From NCBI GenBank assembly GCA_963678585.2, contig CAXXGA010000002.1, positions 806,001-870,000 of the forward strand: DNA of 64,000 nt, given 5' to 3'. Positions 15,663 through 25,571 of the stretch are shown here, piece after piece. The notes under the pieces were generated by a model that was given only the letters and a program-made list of their open reading frames with translations, searched no databases and was not told where the DNA came from. Within the stretch, counting starts at the first letter, position 1. The number at the start of each line of letters is the position of its first letter. Position numbers and translations under genes: made by a program. This DNA is from Breoghania sp963678585. Lineage in GTDB: Bacteria > Pseudomonadota > Alphaproteobacteria > Rhizobiales > Stappiaceae.

Positions 15663-16976
15663 ATGCTTAAGTCCGTCAACGAGCGCCACGTGCCGCTCGA
15701 TCCTATCGAAACCGCTTCGCGCGACGAGATTTCCGCGCTGCAGCTCGTGCGCATGAAGGAAACGCTGAAACGCGCTTATGAGGGCTCGCCCTTCTACCGC
15801 GCCAAGTTCGACGCTTGCGGCGTCCATCCGGACGATCTCAAGACCCTGTCGGATCTGTCGAAGTTCCCCTTCACCGTGAAGCAGGACCTGCGCGACAACT
15901 ATCCCTTCGGCATGTTCGCCGTGCCGCAGGACCAGATCGCCCGCATCCACGCCTCTTCCGGCACCACCGGCAAGCCGATCATCGTCGCCTATACCCAGAA
16001 CGATCTGGACATGTGGGCTTCCGTCGTCGGTCGTTCCATCCGCGCAGCCGGCGGCGCGCCGGGCGATATCCTGCACAACGCCTATGGTTACGGCCTTTTC
16101 ACCGGCGGCCTCGGCGCGCACTACGGCGCTGAAAAGTTCGGCTGCACGGTCGTTCCCGTTTCCGGCGGCATGACCGAGCGCCAGGTCACGCTGATCGAGG
16201 ATCTGAAGCCCTCCATCATCATGGTGACGCCGTCCTACATGCTGGCGATTCTCGACGCCTACCGCGCGGCGGGCCTCGATCCGCGCGCCTCGTCGCTCAA
16301 GACCGGCATCTTCGGTGCGGAGCCGTGGACCAACGCCATGCGCAAGGAAATCGAAGACGCCTTTGACATGGATGCGGTGGATATCTACGGCCTGTCGGAA
16401 ATCATCGGCCCGGGTGTGGCGCAGGAATGCGTGGAGACCAAGGACGGCCTGCATATCTGGGAAGACCACTTCTATCCGGAAGTCATCAACCCGGAGACCG
16501 GTGAGCCGGTGGCCGACGGCGAGGAGGGCGAGCTTGTCTTCACCTCGCTCACCAAGGAAGCCTTCCCGATCATCCGGTATCGCACGCGCGATCTGACTCG
16601 TCTTCTGCCGGGCACCGCACGCTCCATGCGCCGCATGGAAAAGGTCACGGGTCGTTCCGACGACATGATCATCCTGCGTGGCGTGAACATCTTCCCGACC
16701 CAGATCGAGGAACAGATCCTCAAGGTTGCAAGCCTTTCAGCGCACTATGAAATCGTGCTGTCGCGTTCGGGCCGCATGGACAACATGACGGTGCGCTGCG
16801 AGTGCAAGGAAGGCGAGAATCTCGCCCATGTTTCGGAAGGCGCGACGCGCGAGCTGATCGGCCACATCAAGAGCGTCGTCGGCGTCTCGGCGCGCGTGGA
16901 AGTTGTGGAGCCGGGCGGGGTCATGCGCTCTGTCGGTAAGGCAAAACGCGTACGCGACGAACGCCCGGCAAGATGA
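15663..16976 (+). CDS. paaK: phenylacetate-CoA ligase PaaK
   Basis: A 437-residue adenylate-forming enzyme that makes phenylacetyl-CoA from phenylacetate, ATP and CoA. The start at 15663 follows a GGGAGGT ribosome site and gives the usual family length. The ATP-binding loop SSGTTGKP is at residues 98-105; YGLSEIIGPGV and the YRTRDL segment are also typical. The 61-nt gap to paaI contains a 12-bp GC palindrome (CCCGGCGCCGGG, 15626-15637). It performs the entry step of the pathway encoded around it. Confidence 0.95.
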   Translation: MLKSVNERHVPLDPIETASRDEISALQLVRMKETLKRAYEGSPFYRAKFDACGVHPDDLKTLSDLSKFPFTVKQDLRDNYPFGMFAVPQDQIARIHASSGTTGKPIIVAYTQNDLDMWASVVGRSIRAAGGAPGDILHNAYGYGLFTGGLGAHYGAEKFGCTVVPVSGGMTERQVTLIEDLKPSIIMVTPSYMLAILDAYRAAGLDPRASSLKTGIFGAEPWTNAMRKEIEDAFDMDAVDIYGLSEIIGPGVAQECVETKDGLHIWEDHFYPEVINPETGEPVADGEEGELVFTSLTKEAFPIIRYRTRDLTRLLPGTARSMRRMEKVTGRSDDMIILRGVNIFPTQIEEQILKVASLSAHYEIVLSRSGRMDNMTVRCECKEGENLAHVSEGATRELIGHIKSVVGVSARVEVVEPGGVMRSVGKAKRVRDERPAR

Positions 16977-17050
16977 CGCGGCACCAAACCGTAGATTGAG
17001 TGGCAAAGATGGGCCAGTTAAAAGGGATTCCGCCAGACCCGGAGTCTCCC

Positions 17051-17902
17051 ATGCTTGAAACGCTCATTGATCAGCTTCTAGACCGCTTCTCCGTTCGCGC
17101 GGGGTCCTTCATCGTCACCCTTTACGGCGATGTCGTAGCCCCGCGTGGCGGTGAGATCTGGATGGGCAACATAATCGAGGCCTGCAAGACAGTTCACATC
17201 GGCGAAAGCCGTGTAAGAACAGCGGTTTCGAGGCTTGTTTCCGCAGGCCGGATCAAGGGTGAGAAGGAAGGGCGCAAGAGCTACTACCGTCTCACCGGGA
17301 TCGCCAATGACGAGTTCTCGCGGGCCGCGAGGCTGGTCTACCGTCGGCCCAATGTGGCGCGCCTTCAGGGTTGGCACCTGGTGCTTTTGCCCCACGGCGC
17401 GGAGCGCGACGCGCTCCTGCACAAGCTGACGGATCTGCGATTCGGCATGGCCTTGCCGCATCTGGCCATCCTGCCGGACCGCGGGGAGCCGCTGCCGCCG
17501 CTGGGCGCGCCGCACTTCCGGGCCACCACCGAGGACGATCTCACCGAGATCGCCCGCGGGGCCTGGGGGCTCGATGAGCTGGCCGAGCAGGTCGATCGCT
17601 TCGTGGAGGGCTTTGCGGAGCTGGAAGACGTGCGTTGCACCCCTCAGGAGGCTTTGGGCCTGAGGCTGCTGCTGGTGCACATGTTCCGCCAGATCGCGCT
17701 GGCCGATCCCATGCTGCCGGTCCCGCTTCTGCCCAAGGGCTGGAAGGGGCCGGAGGCACGCAACCTCTTCGCACGGCTGTACCTGCAGCTGTCGCCGGGA
17801 GCCGATGCGGCCATCGCCAAGACCTTCGTCAACCGCGATGGCCCGCTCGCAGCCGATCCGACGCGCATCGCACGCCGGATCGCGGACCTTTCCTACAACT
17901 GA
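17051..17902 (+). CDS. paaX: PaaX-family transcriptional regulator
   Basis: A 283-residue PaaX-type repressor. The N-terminal winged helix includes LYGDVVAPRGGEIWMGNII, closely matching the family signature, followed by RVRTAVSRLVSAGRIKGEKEG as the recognition and wing part; the central and C-terminal domains (with LLLVHMFRQIALADPMLP) complete the fold. The ATG at 17051 has GGAG 6 nt upstream; GTG at 17000 and ATG at 17009 are in-frame alternatives. PaaX proteins repress paa operons and are released by phenylacetyl-CoA. It lies between paaK and paaA, so it may control the latter. Confidence 0.9.
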   Translation: MLETLIDQLLDRFSVRAGSFIVTLYGDVVAPRGGEIWMGNIIEACKTVHIGESRVRTAVSRLVSAGRIKGEKEGRKSYYRLTGIANDEFSRAARLVYRRPNVARLQGWHLVLLPHGAERDALLHKLTDLRFGMALPHLAILPDRGEPLPPLGAPHFRATTEDDLTEIARGAWGLDELAEQVDRFVEGFAELEDVRCTPQEALGLRLLLVHMFRQIALADPMLPVPLLPKGWKGPEARNLFARLYLQLSPGADAAIAKTFVNRDGPLAADPTRIARRIADLSYN

Positions 17903-18229
17903 TCCCGTCGTGAAGACGGAAAAATGTAAGGAAAAAGAACTACATCTCAATATGTCACACTTTTTTCGAAATATGCCTTGAAATGTGATGTAAAGAGTGT
18001 CAGATCAAAACGTGGGAGGAATGCGGCCGCGACGGAGGAGGCGTTGCGGCGGCCGACGGAAACGGTCCCCTTGAGGGTGACTGGATGCAGGGCGCAGTGA
18101 CGCCCGGCTCGGCGGGAAAACCGGACCGCCAGTCTCCCCAAAACCTCCTGAGCCAATTCAGCGCGACGCCCGGGTGAGGCGGTCGCTGCATGTGAAATGT
18201 CCATCGCGGACGATCGAGGAGTTGAGGCC
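17903..18229 (+). promoter_or_regulatory. paaX-paaA intergenic region, likely paaABCDEZ promoter
   Basis: No gene is seen in these 327 bp. The first part (17930-18010) is AT-rich and contains the inverted pair TCACA (17955-17959) and TGTGA (17984-17988) about 29 bp apart, plus a possible -35 TTGAAA (17978-17983) followed after 17 nt by TCAGAT as a weak -10. The rest is GC-rich and would form a leader of roughly 200 nt. Spaced inverted half-sites are compatible with PaaX binding, but no canonical PaaX site could be proven. Confidence 0.45.
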
Positions 18230-19204
<975 letters not shown>

Positions 19205-19215
19205 GGAGAGAGAAA

Positions 19216-19500
19216 ATGTCGAACGAATGGCCCCTTTGGGAAGTTTTCATCCGCGGCCAGCACGGCCTGTCGCACCGCCACGTGGGCAGCCTGCATGCCC
19301 CGGACGCCGAAATGGCGATCCGCAACGCGCGTGACGTCTATACGCGCCGCAACGAAGGTCTGAGCATCTGGGTGGTGCCTTCCAACGAGATCACCGCGTC
19401 TTCGCCGGAAGAAGCCGGTCCGCTCTTCGAGCCTTCGCAGAGCAAGGTCTACCGTCACCCGACCTTCTTCGACATCCCCAAGGAAGTGGGGGCGATGTAA
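19216..19500 (+). CDS. paaB: phenylacetyl-CoA epoxidase subunit PaaB
   Basis: A 94-residue small subunit beginning with WPLWEVFIRGQHGLSHRHVG, the recognisable PaaB opening. It contributes to assembly and electron transfer of the epoxidase but carries no metal site. A GGGAGAG ribosome site precedes the ATG, and the stop codon shares one base with the paaC start. Confidence 0.95.
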   Translation: MSNEWPLWEVFIRGQHGLSHRHVGSLHAPDAEMAIRNARDVYTRRNEGLSIWVVPSNEITASSPEEAGPLFEPSQSKVYRHPTFFDIPKEVGAM

Positions 19501-20249
19501 TGGATTCGTTCCTGAAATTCTGCCTGCGGATGGGCGACAACGCGCTCATCCTCGGCCAGCGCACGGGCGAATGGTGCGGCCACGCCCCGGTGCTGGAAGA
19601 GGACATCGCCTTCGCCAACATGGGCCTCGACCTGATCGGTCAGACGCAGTTCTGGCTGAAGCTGGCGGGCGAAGTGGAAGGCAAGGGGCGTTCCGCCGAC
19701 GATCTGGCCTTCCTGCGCACCGAGCGCGAGTTCCTGAACTGCCTCCTGGTGGAACAGCCCAACTCCGACTTCGCCGTCGCCCTGATGCGCCAGTATCTCT
19801 TCGATGCATGGCACCTGCCGATGCTGGAGGGCCTGACCGCCTCGCGCGACGAACGCGTCGCCGCGATTGCGGAGAAGGTGGTCAAGGAAGTGCGTTATCA
19901 CATCGACCGCTCGCGCGATCTGGTGATCGGCCTCGGCGATGGCACGACGGAGAGCCATGCCCGCATGCAGGGTGCGCTCAACACGCTGTGGCCGTTCGTT
20001 GCCGATCTTCTGGCGACCGACGACGCGGACGAGGAACTCTTTGCGCAAGGCATCATTCCCGATCCGGAGACCGTCGCGGCCTCCTTCCGGGCGGAAACGG
20101 CGGCGACTTTCGCCGCAGGCAAGCTTGAGACGCCGGAAACCGAGCTGACCCGCACCGGCGGTCGCAACGGCCTCCATTCGGAGCACATGGGGTACATCCT
20201 TTCGGAGATGCAGTATCTCCAGCGGACCTATCCCGGTGTGAACTGGTAG
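19500..20249 (+). CDS. paaC: phenylacetyl-CoA epoxidase structural subunit PaaC
   Basis: A 249-residue ferritin-like subunit, paralogous to PaaA but expected to be catalytically inactive. It retains GDNALILGQRTGEWCGHAP near the N-terminus, a family hallmark. It forms the structural core of the PaaAC heterodimer. It is separated from paaD by only 7 nt. Confidence 0.95.
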   Translation: MDSFLKFCLRMGDNALILGQRTGEWCGHAPVLEEDIAFANMGLDLIGQTQFWLKLAGEVEGKGRSADDLAFLRTEREFLNCLLVEQPNSDFAVALMRQYLFDAWHLPMLEGLTASRDERVAAIAEKVVKEVRYHIDRSRDLVIGLGDGTTESHARMQGALNTLWPFVADLLATDDADEELFAQGIIPDPETVAASFRAETAATFAAGKLETPETELTRTGGRNGLHSEHMGYILSEMQYLQRTYPGVNW

Positions 20250-20256
20250 GCCGGTC

Positions 20257-20742
20257 ATGCAGCCCGCAACCGAAACGGTCTGGTCCTGGCTCGGCGAGAT
20301 CCCGGACCCGGAAATCCCGGCGATCTCGCTGGCCGACCTCGGCATCATCCGCGATGTCGGCTACGAGGACGACAAGCTGGTGGTGACGGTAACGCCCACC
20401 TATTCCGGCTGCCCGGCGACCTCCATCATCGCGCTCGACATCGAGACGGAGCTTCTCAAGCGCGGTGCCGAGAACGTGGAAGTCCGCCAGCAGATGTCGC
20501 CCGCCTGGACGACCGACTGGATCAGCGCCGAGGGCCGCGAAAAGCTTCGCGCCTACGGCATCGCCCCGCCTGCGGTCGCGGCGGCCAACTGCGCCGGAAT
20601 GCTGAAGGCGCAGAACGTGGTCTGTCCGCATTGCGGGTCCGAGGACACCGTAAACATAAGTCCGCGCGGTTCCACCCCCTGCAAGGCGCAGTTCCGCTGC
20701 AATGCCTGCATGGAACCCTTCGACTACTTCAAGGCGATCTGA
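20257..20742 (+). CDS. paaD: phenylacetyl-CoA epoxidase assembly factor PaaD
   Basis: A 161-residue protein with a SufT/MIP18-like (DUF59) N-terminal domain (IPDPEIPAISLADLGIIRDV; PTYSGCPATSIIA) and a C-terminal cysteine-rich zinc-ribbon-like tail (CPHCGS ... CNAC). PaaD is needed for maturation of the iron-sulphur or diiron components of the epoxidase. One base separates its stop from the start of paaE. Confidence 0.93.
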   Translation: MQPATETVWSWLGEIPDPEIPAISLADLGIIRDVGYEDDKLVVTVTPTYSGCPATSIIALDIETELLKRGAENVEVRQQMSPAWTTDWISAEGREKLRAYGIAPPAVAAANCAGMLKAQNVVCPHCGSEDTVNISPRGSTPCKAQFRCNACMEPFDYFKAI

Positions 20743-20743
20743 A

Positions 20744-21820
20744 ATGAGCGATTTCTATCCCCTGACCGTCACCGACGTCGCCCACGACACGCGCGACGCC
20801 GTCGTCCTCACGCTGGCCCCGCGGCCGGAGGACGTCGACCGTTTCCACTTCACGCCCGGCCAGTACCTGACCTTCCGCAAGGATTTCGACGGTGAGGAAC
20901 TGCGCCGCAGCTATTCGATCTGCGCAGGCCCCGGCGAGGGCGTGCTGAAGGTCGGCATCAAGCGCGTCGGCGGCGGTGCGTTTTCCAGCTTCGCAAAGTC
21001 CGACATCCATATCGGCGACACGCTGGAAGCCATGCCCCCGCAAGGCCGCTTCGGTGTGCCCGCGGGCACGGTGGGCCACAGCTACATCGGCTTTGCTGCT
21101 GGTTCCGGCATCACGCCGATCCTGTCCATCGTGAAGTCGATCCTCGAAGGCGACGCCAACGCCGAGTTCACGCTCGTCTACGGCAACCGTTCCGCCTCGC
21201 AGGTCATGTTCCGCTCCGAGCTGGGCGACCTGAAGGACCGTTACTTGAGCCGCTTCAACGTGGTGCACATCTTTTCCGGCGAGGCGCAGGAGATCGAACT
21301 GTTCTCCGGTCGCATCGACAAGGACAAGTGCAAGGCGCTGTTCGGGTCATGGCTGCAGCCGCAAGACGCGGAACTGGCCTTCATCTGCGGCCCGCAGGGC
21401 ATGATGGAAGGCGTTTCCGAGGCGCTTCAGGAAGCCGGTATGCCCAAGGAACGCATCAAGTTCGAGCTGTTCGGGGCCGCCCAGCCGGGCCGCGCCAAGC
21501 GCCAGGCCGATGCTGATGCCGCGCGCGCTGCCGGTGACATGGTCAAGGCGACCATCATCATCGACGGCACGCCGCATTCCTTCGAGATGCCGCGCAAAGG
21601 TCAGTCCGTTCTGGAAGCCGCGCGCGAGCATGACATCGACGCCCCCCATTCCTGCTGCAACGGCGTGTGCTCCACCTGCATGGCGCGGGTGAAGTCCGGC
21701 GAGGTGGAAATGGCGCAGAACTTCGCACTGGAGGACTACGAGGTGGAGCGCGGTGTCGTGCTGACCTGCCAGTCCTATCCGGTAACCGACGAAATCACGA
21801 TTGAATACGAAGGACACTGA
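20744..21820 (+). CDS. paaE: phenylacetyl-CoA epoxidase reductase PaaE
   Basis: A 358-residue FAD/2Fe-2S reductase that passes electrons from NADPH to PaaA. The FAD motif RRSYSICAG, the nucleotide motif GSGITPILSI and CGPQGMM are clear. The C-terminal plant-type ferredoxin cluster has C304, C309, C312 and a later Cys in VLTCQSY; C305 is extra. It has the same domain order as the anchored reductase at 1178-2449 but lacks a membrane segment. Confidence 0.95.
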   Translation: MSDFYPLTVTDVAHDTRDAVVLTLAPRPEDVDRFHFTPGQYLTFRKDFDGEELRRSYSICAGPGEGVLKVGIKRVGGGAFSSFAKSDIHIGDTLEAMPPQGRFGVPAGTVGHSYIGFAAGSGITPILSIVKSILEGDANAEFTLVYGNRSASQVMFRSELGDLKDRYLSRFNVVHIFSGEAQEIELFSGRIDKDKCKALFGSWLQPQDAELAFICGPQGMMEGVSEALQEAGMPKERIKFELFGAAQPGRAKRQADADAARAAGDMVKATIIIDGTPHSFEMPRKGQSVLEAAREHDIDAPHSCCNGVCSTCMARVKSGEVEMAQNFALEDYEVERGVVLTCQSYPVTDEITIEYEGH

Positions 21821-21821
21821 C

Positions 21822-23867
21822 ATGCTCGAACGCAGCGAGCCGGTTCGGCTTGGGAGTTTTCTCGCAGGCCGCTGGCAAGAGGGCGCTGGCGAGGGGAGCC
21901 TTGTCAACGATGCAGCGACCGGTCGCCCGGTCGCCCGCCTGACGACGTCCGGCATCGACATGAAGGAAGCGCTTGAGTATGGCCGCAAGGTGGGATCTCC
22001 CGCCCTGCGCGCCATGCGCATCCACGAGCGTGCCTTGATGATGAAGGCCCTCGGCCTGAAGCTTCTGGAGATGAAGGAGGAGTTCTACGAGCTTTCCTCC
22101 GCCACGGGCGCGACCCGCTCCGACAGCTGGGTGGACATCGAAGGCGGCATCGGCACCATGCTGAGCTACGCCTCGCTGGGCCGTCGCGAACTACCGAACG
22201 GCTTCGTCATTCCCGACGGCAAGCCGGAAATCCTGTCGAAGGACGGTAGCTTCATCGGCCAGCACATCTTCACCCCGCTGGAAGGTGTGGCGATCCACAT
22301 CAACGCCTTCAACTTCCCCGTCTGGGGCATGCTTGAAAAGCTCGGGCCGACCTGGCTTGCCGGTATGCCGGCCATCGTGAAGCCCGCCAGCCAGACCGCG
22401 TATCTGACCGAACTGGTCGTGCGCCGCATTCTGGAAACGGGCCTTCTGCCGGAAGGCGCGCTGCAGCTTGTCTGCGGTTCCACGGGCGATCTGCTGGATC
22501 ACGTGACCTGTCAGGACGTGGTGACCTTCACCGGCTCGGCAGCGACTGCGCGGAAACTCCGCCAGACGCCTGCCATCGTGGAGAACTCGGTCCGCTTCAC
22601 CGCGGAAGCCGACAGCCTGAACGCCTCCATCCTGGCCCCCGATGCGGCGCCGGGCACGGATGAGTTCGATCTCTACGTAAAGGAAGTCCACCGCGAGATG
22701 ACGACGAAGGCGGGCCAGAAATGCACCGCCATCCGCCGCGCCATCGTGCCTGCCGCCCATCTCGATGCCGTCATCGAGGCGCTCGGTGCGCGCATCGCCA
22801 GGACGGCCATCGGCGATCCGGCGGACAAGGACACCCGCATGGGCCCGCTCGCCTCCATGGCCCAGCTTGAGGACGTGCGCGGTGCGGTTCACAAGCTGGC
22901 CACGGAAGCCGAGATCGTCGTCGGCAATCCCGATGAGCCGCCGGTGGAAGGCGGCGCCTTCATCGCGCCGTGCCTGCTTGTCTGCAAGGACCCGATGACG
23001 GCAACCGTCCCGCACGAGGTGGAAGCCTTCGGCCCGGTCTGCACCCTGATGCCCTATGAGAGCCTTGAGGATGCGGTGGAGATCGCCAATCGCGGTTCCG
23101 GTTCGCTGGTGGCATCTGTCTTTACGAACGATCCGGCCAATGCTCAGGCGCTGGGCCTCGGCATCGCGAAGCTTCATGGCCGTGTGATGTTCGGTAACCG
23201 CGGGTCCGCGAAAACGTCGACCGGCCACGGCTCGCCGCTTGCGCAGCTTGTGCATGGCGGCCCGGGTCGTGCGGGTGGCGGCGAGGAACTGGGTGGTATT
23301 CGCTCCGTCTTCCACTTCATGCAGCGCACGGCCCTTCAGGGCACGCCGGATCTTCTGACCGCGGTTGCGGGCAAGTGGATGCCGGGTGCCGCGCGCAATA
23401 CGGAAGGCCCGCATCCCTTCCGCAAGTCGCTGGCCGAACTGGAGCTTGGCGACACGATCGTGACCGAGAGCCGCGTCGTGACGCTTGAGGACATCGAGCA
23501 TTTCGCCGAGTTCACCGGCGACACGTTCTATGCCCACATGGATCAGGCGGCAGCGGAACGAAACCCGTTCTTCGACGGTCGCGTGGCCCATGGCTACCTG
23601 ATCGTGTCCTTTGCGGCCGGGCTTTTCGTGCAGCCGGACGAGGGTCCGGTTCTCGCCAACTACGGCGTGGACAACCTGCGCTTCATGGCGCCGGTCTACG
23701 CGGGCAACGCGCTTCAGGTGCAGCTCACGGCGAAGCAGATCACCGTTCGCGAGAGCGAGGATTACGGCGAGGTCCGCTGGGACTGCACCGTGACCCGCGA
23801 CGGCGGCGAGGTGGTCGCGCAGTACGACGTGCTCACCATGGTGGCGAAGACCTGGCCGATGGCCTGA
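21822..23867 (+). CDS. paaZ: bifunctional oxepin-CoA hydrolase / semialdehyde dehydrogenase PaaZ
   Basis: A 681-residue fusion, the same length as the well-studied PaaZ. The N-terminal aldehyde dehydrogenase domain has the catalytic Cys at about residue 301 (AGQKCTAIRR) and its Glu in FTAEADSLN. The C-terminal MaoC/hotdog domain has FTGDTFYAHMD and HGYLIVSFAAG. The hydratase opens the oxepin-CoA ring and the dehydrogenase oxidises the semialdehyde to 3-oxo-5,6-dehydrosuberyl-CoA. The start at 21822 has GAAGGA upstream and follows the paaE stop by one base. It ends the operon, before a strong terminator. Confidence 0.95.
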   Translation: MLERSEPVRLGSFLAGRWQEGAGEGSLVNDAATGRPVARLTTSGIDMKEALEYGRKVGSPALRAMRIHERALMMKALGLKLLEMKEEFYELSSATGATRSDSWVDIEGGIGTMLSYASLGRRELPNGFVIPDGKPEILSKDGSFIGQHIFTPLEGVAIHINAFNFPVWGMLEKLGPTWLAGMPAIVKPASQTAYLTELVVRRILETGLLPEGALQLVCGSTGDLLDHVTCQDVVTFTGSAATARKLRQTPAIVENSVRFTAEADSLNASILAPDAAPGTDEFDLYVKEVHREMTTKAGQKCTAIRRAIVPAAHLDAVIEALGARIARTAIGDPADKDTRMGPLASMAQLEDVRGAVHKLATEAEIVVGNPDEPPVEGGAFIAPCLLVCKDPMTATVPHEVEAFGPVCTLMPYESLEDAVEIANRGSGSLVASVFTNDPANAQALGLGIAKLHGRVMFGNRGSAKTSTGHGSPLAQLVHGGPGRAGGGEELGGIRSVFHFMQRTALQGTPDLLTAVAGKWMPGAARNTEGPHPFRKSLAELELGDTIVTESRVVTLEDIEHFAEFTGDTFYAHMDQAAAERNPFFDGRVAHGYLIVSFAAGLFVQPDEGPVLANYGVDNLRFMAPVYAGNALQVQLTAKQITVRESEDYGEVRWDCTVTRDGGEVVAQYDVLTMVAKTWPMA

Positions 23868-23896
23868 GCCGGTCGGGCCTGACTGAATGAAAGAAG

Positions 23897-23929
23897 GGGC
23901 GGCGTTCTCCGTGAACGCCGCCCTTTTTT
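23897..23929 (+). terminator. Rho-independent terminator of the paa operon
   Basis: A perfect 11-bp stem (GGGCGGCGTTC / GAACGCCGCCC) with a 5-nt loop, followed by six Ts. It lies 30 nt after the paaZ stop. The convergent ubiD gene ends at 23969, so the hairpin may also help end that transcript. Confidence 0.93.
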
Positions 23930-23968
23930 ATGGGGTGTGGGCTGTTTCGGGTGGGGGGCTGCAACGAC

Positions 23969-25456
23969 CTACTTCTCGGGAAACAGCTCGCCCCAACGTT
24001 CCTCGACGCGCTTCACGATGTCCGTGTCCATCTTCAAAAGCTCGCCCCACGCGCGGTCCGTCTCGCTGCCGATCTTGCGCGTGGCGTCGATCCCGAGCTT
24101 GCCGCCCAGACCCTCGAGCACGGACGCGAAATCGAGGTGGTCGATGGGCGTGCGATCCACCGTCATGAGATCGCGCGAAGGGTCCATACGCGTGGCGACC
24201 GCCCACATCACGTCGTCCCACGAGCGGACATCGATATCGTCGTCCACCACGATCAGGAGCTTGGTCATGGTGAACTGCGGCAGCAGCGACCACATCCCCA
24301 TCATCACGCGCCGCGCCTGACCGGCGTAACGCTTGTCGATGGCCAGAACCGCGATGCGGTAGGAACAGGCCTCCGGCGGAAGCCACAGATCCTTGATCTC
24401 GGGAATGTCCTTCTTCAGGAGCGGCAGGAAGATCTCTGCCATCGCCTCCGCCATGACGGACGGCTCGTCCGGCGCGCGACCCGTGAATGTCGTCAGATAG
24501 GACGCACCTTCCCGGAAACGGATGTGGCGCAGCTTGAAGACAGGGTAGGGCTCGGCGGCGTTGTAATAGCCGGTGTGATCGCCGAAGGGGCCCTCCATGG
24601 CCGTCTCGGTGTGCGAAACCGTGCCCTCCAGCACGATCTCCGCTTCCGCAGGCACATGGAGCGGAATGGTCTTGCAAGGGACAAGCTGGGCCCGCTGCCC
24701 TCCCAGAATGCCTGCAAGCGCAAGCTCGGAAATGCCTTCCGGGGCGGGCATGACGGCGGAGAGGATCGTCGAGGGGGCGGCCCCGATGACGATGGCGGCA
24801 GGCGTTTCCTCCCCCGTCTTCGCCCATTGCGCGTGATGTCCTGCACCGCCGCGCATGGAGAGCCAGCGCATGATCGCGCGGTCCTTCTCCAGAACCTGCA
24901 TGCGGTAGACGCCGACATTGTATTTCGCCGGGTCGTCCTTGCCCGGCGGACGGGTGACGATGAGCGGCCAGGTGATCAGCGGACCGGCGTCGCCCGGCCA
25001 GCAGGTCTGGATCGGAAGCAGGCTCAAATCAGGGGGAAACTCGACCTGCGGCACCGTGTCGCGCACCACCTTCGGGCGCGATTTCAGACCCGCCTTCGCC
25101 GCGGGCAGAAGCGCGCGTGCCTCACCTAGCGACGCGGGCGGGGTCGGCGAGCGCATCCACGCCATCATCTCGCCGAGTGCGGTAAGCCCTTGCACGTCCG
25201 TGCCCATGCCCATGGCGACCCGTTCCTGCGTGCCGAACAGGTTGGTGATGACGGGAACCGGCGAGATTTGCCCGCAAACTTGCGGCTTGGCGAAGCGCAG
25301 GATAGGCCCGCCTGCCTTGATCACGCGGCGATGGATCTCGGTCGCTTCAAGCGCCATGTCCACGGGTGCATCAATTGTCCGGACATCTCCGCGATCATCA
25401 AGGTGCCTGATAAAACTGCGCAGATCGGGGAAGGGCGGAAGGCTGCGTCGATGCAT
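23969..25456 (-). CDS. ubiD: UbiD-family decarboxylase, 4-hydroxy-3-polyprenylbenzoate decarboxylase
   Basis: A 495-residue prenylated-FMN-dependent decarboxylase of ubiquinone synthesis. Typical features are DLRSFIRHLDDRGDV at the N-terminus, NVGVYRMQVL (with the conserved Arg) and EGPFGDHTGYY (with the Glu and metal-binding residues). The length matches E. coli UbiD. It is divergent from ubiTUV, strengthening the ubiquinone assignment over that of an aromatic-acid decarboxylase for the paa region. The prenyl-FMN synthase ubiX is not in the window. Confidence 0.88.
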   Translation of the reverse strand: MHRRSLPPFPDLRSFIRHLDDRGDVRTIDAPVDMALEATEIHRRVIKAGGPILRFAKPQVCGQISPVPVITNLFGTQERVAMGMGTDVQGLTALGEMMAWMRSPTPPASLGEARALLPAAKAGLKSRPKVVRDTVPQVEFPPDLSLLPIQTCWPGDAGPLITWPLIVTRPPGKDDPAKYNVGVYRMQVLEKDRAIMRWLSMRGGAGHHAQWAKTGEETPAAIVIGAAPSTILSAVMPAPEGISELALAGILGGQRAQLVPCKTIPLHVPAEAEIVLEGTVSHTETAMEGPFGDHTGYYNAAEPYPVFKLRHIRFREGASYLTTFTGRAPDEPSVMAEAMAEIFLPLLKKDIPEIKDLWLPPEACSYRIAVLAIDKRYAGQARRVMMGMWSLLPQFTMTKLLIVVDDDIDVRSWDDVMWAVATRMDPSRDLMTVDRTPIDHLDFASVLEGLGGKLGIDATRKIGSETDRAWGELLKMDTDIVKRVEERWGELFPEK

Positions 25457-25487
25457 GTGATGGGGTTCCAGATTCGGGGCGACCCTG

Positions 25488-25561
25488 CATTATCGCAATT
25501 GAAATCGCTTTGCGATGGCGCATTTACACCCTCCCGTCAGGACATTATCGCAAGAGCGATA
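25488..25561. promoter_or_regulatory. repeat-rich control region between ubiD and ubiT
   Basis: The 11-mer CATTATCGCAA occurs twice in the same orientation (25488-25498 and 25543-25553). The first copy forms an inverted repeat with TTGCGAT at 25510-25516 (ATCGCAA-N11-TTGCGAT); the second contains TATCG-N6-CGATA (25546-25561), ending just before the ubiT ribosome site. The arrangement looks like two operators for one dimeric regulator, one near each divergent promoter. ubiTUV genes are often under oxygen-responsive control, but these sites do not fit the FNR consensus. Confidence 0.5.
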
Positions 25562-25571
25562 GGAGAGTCGT

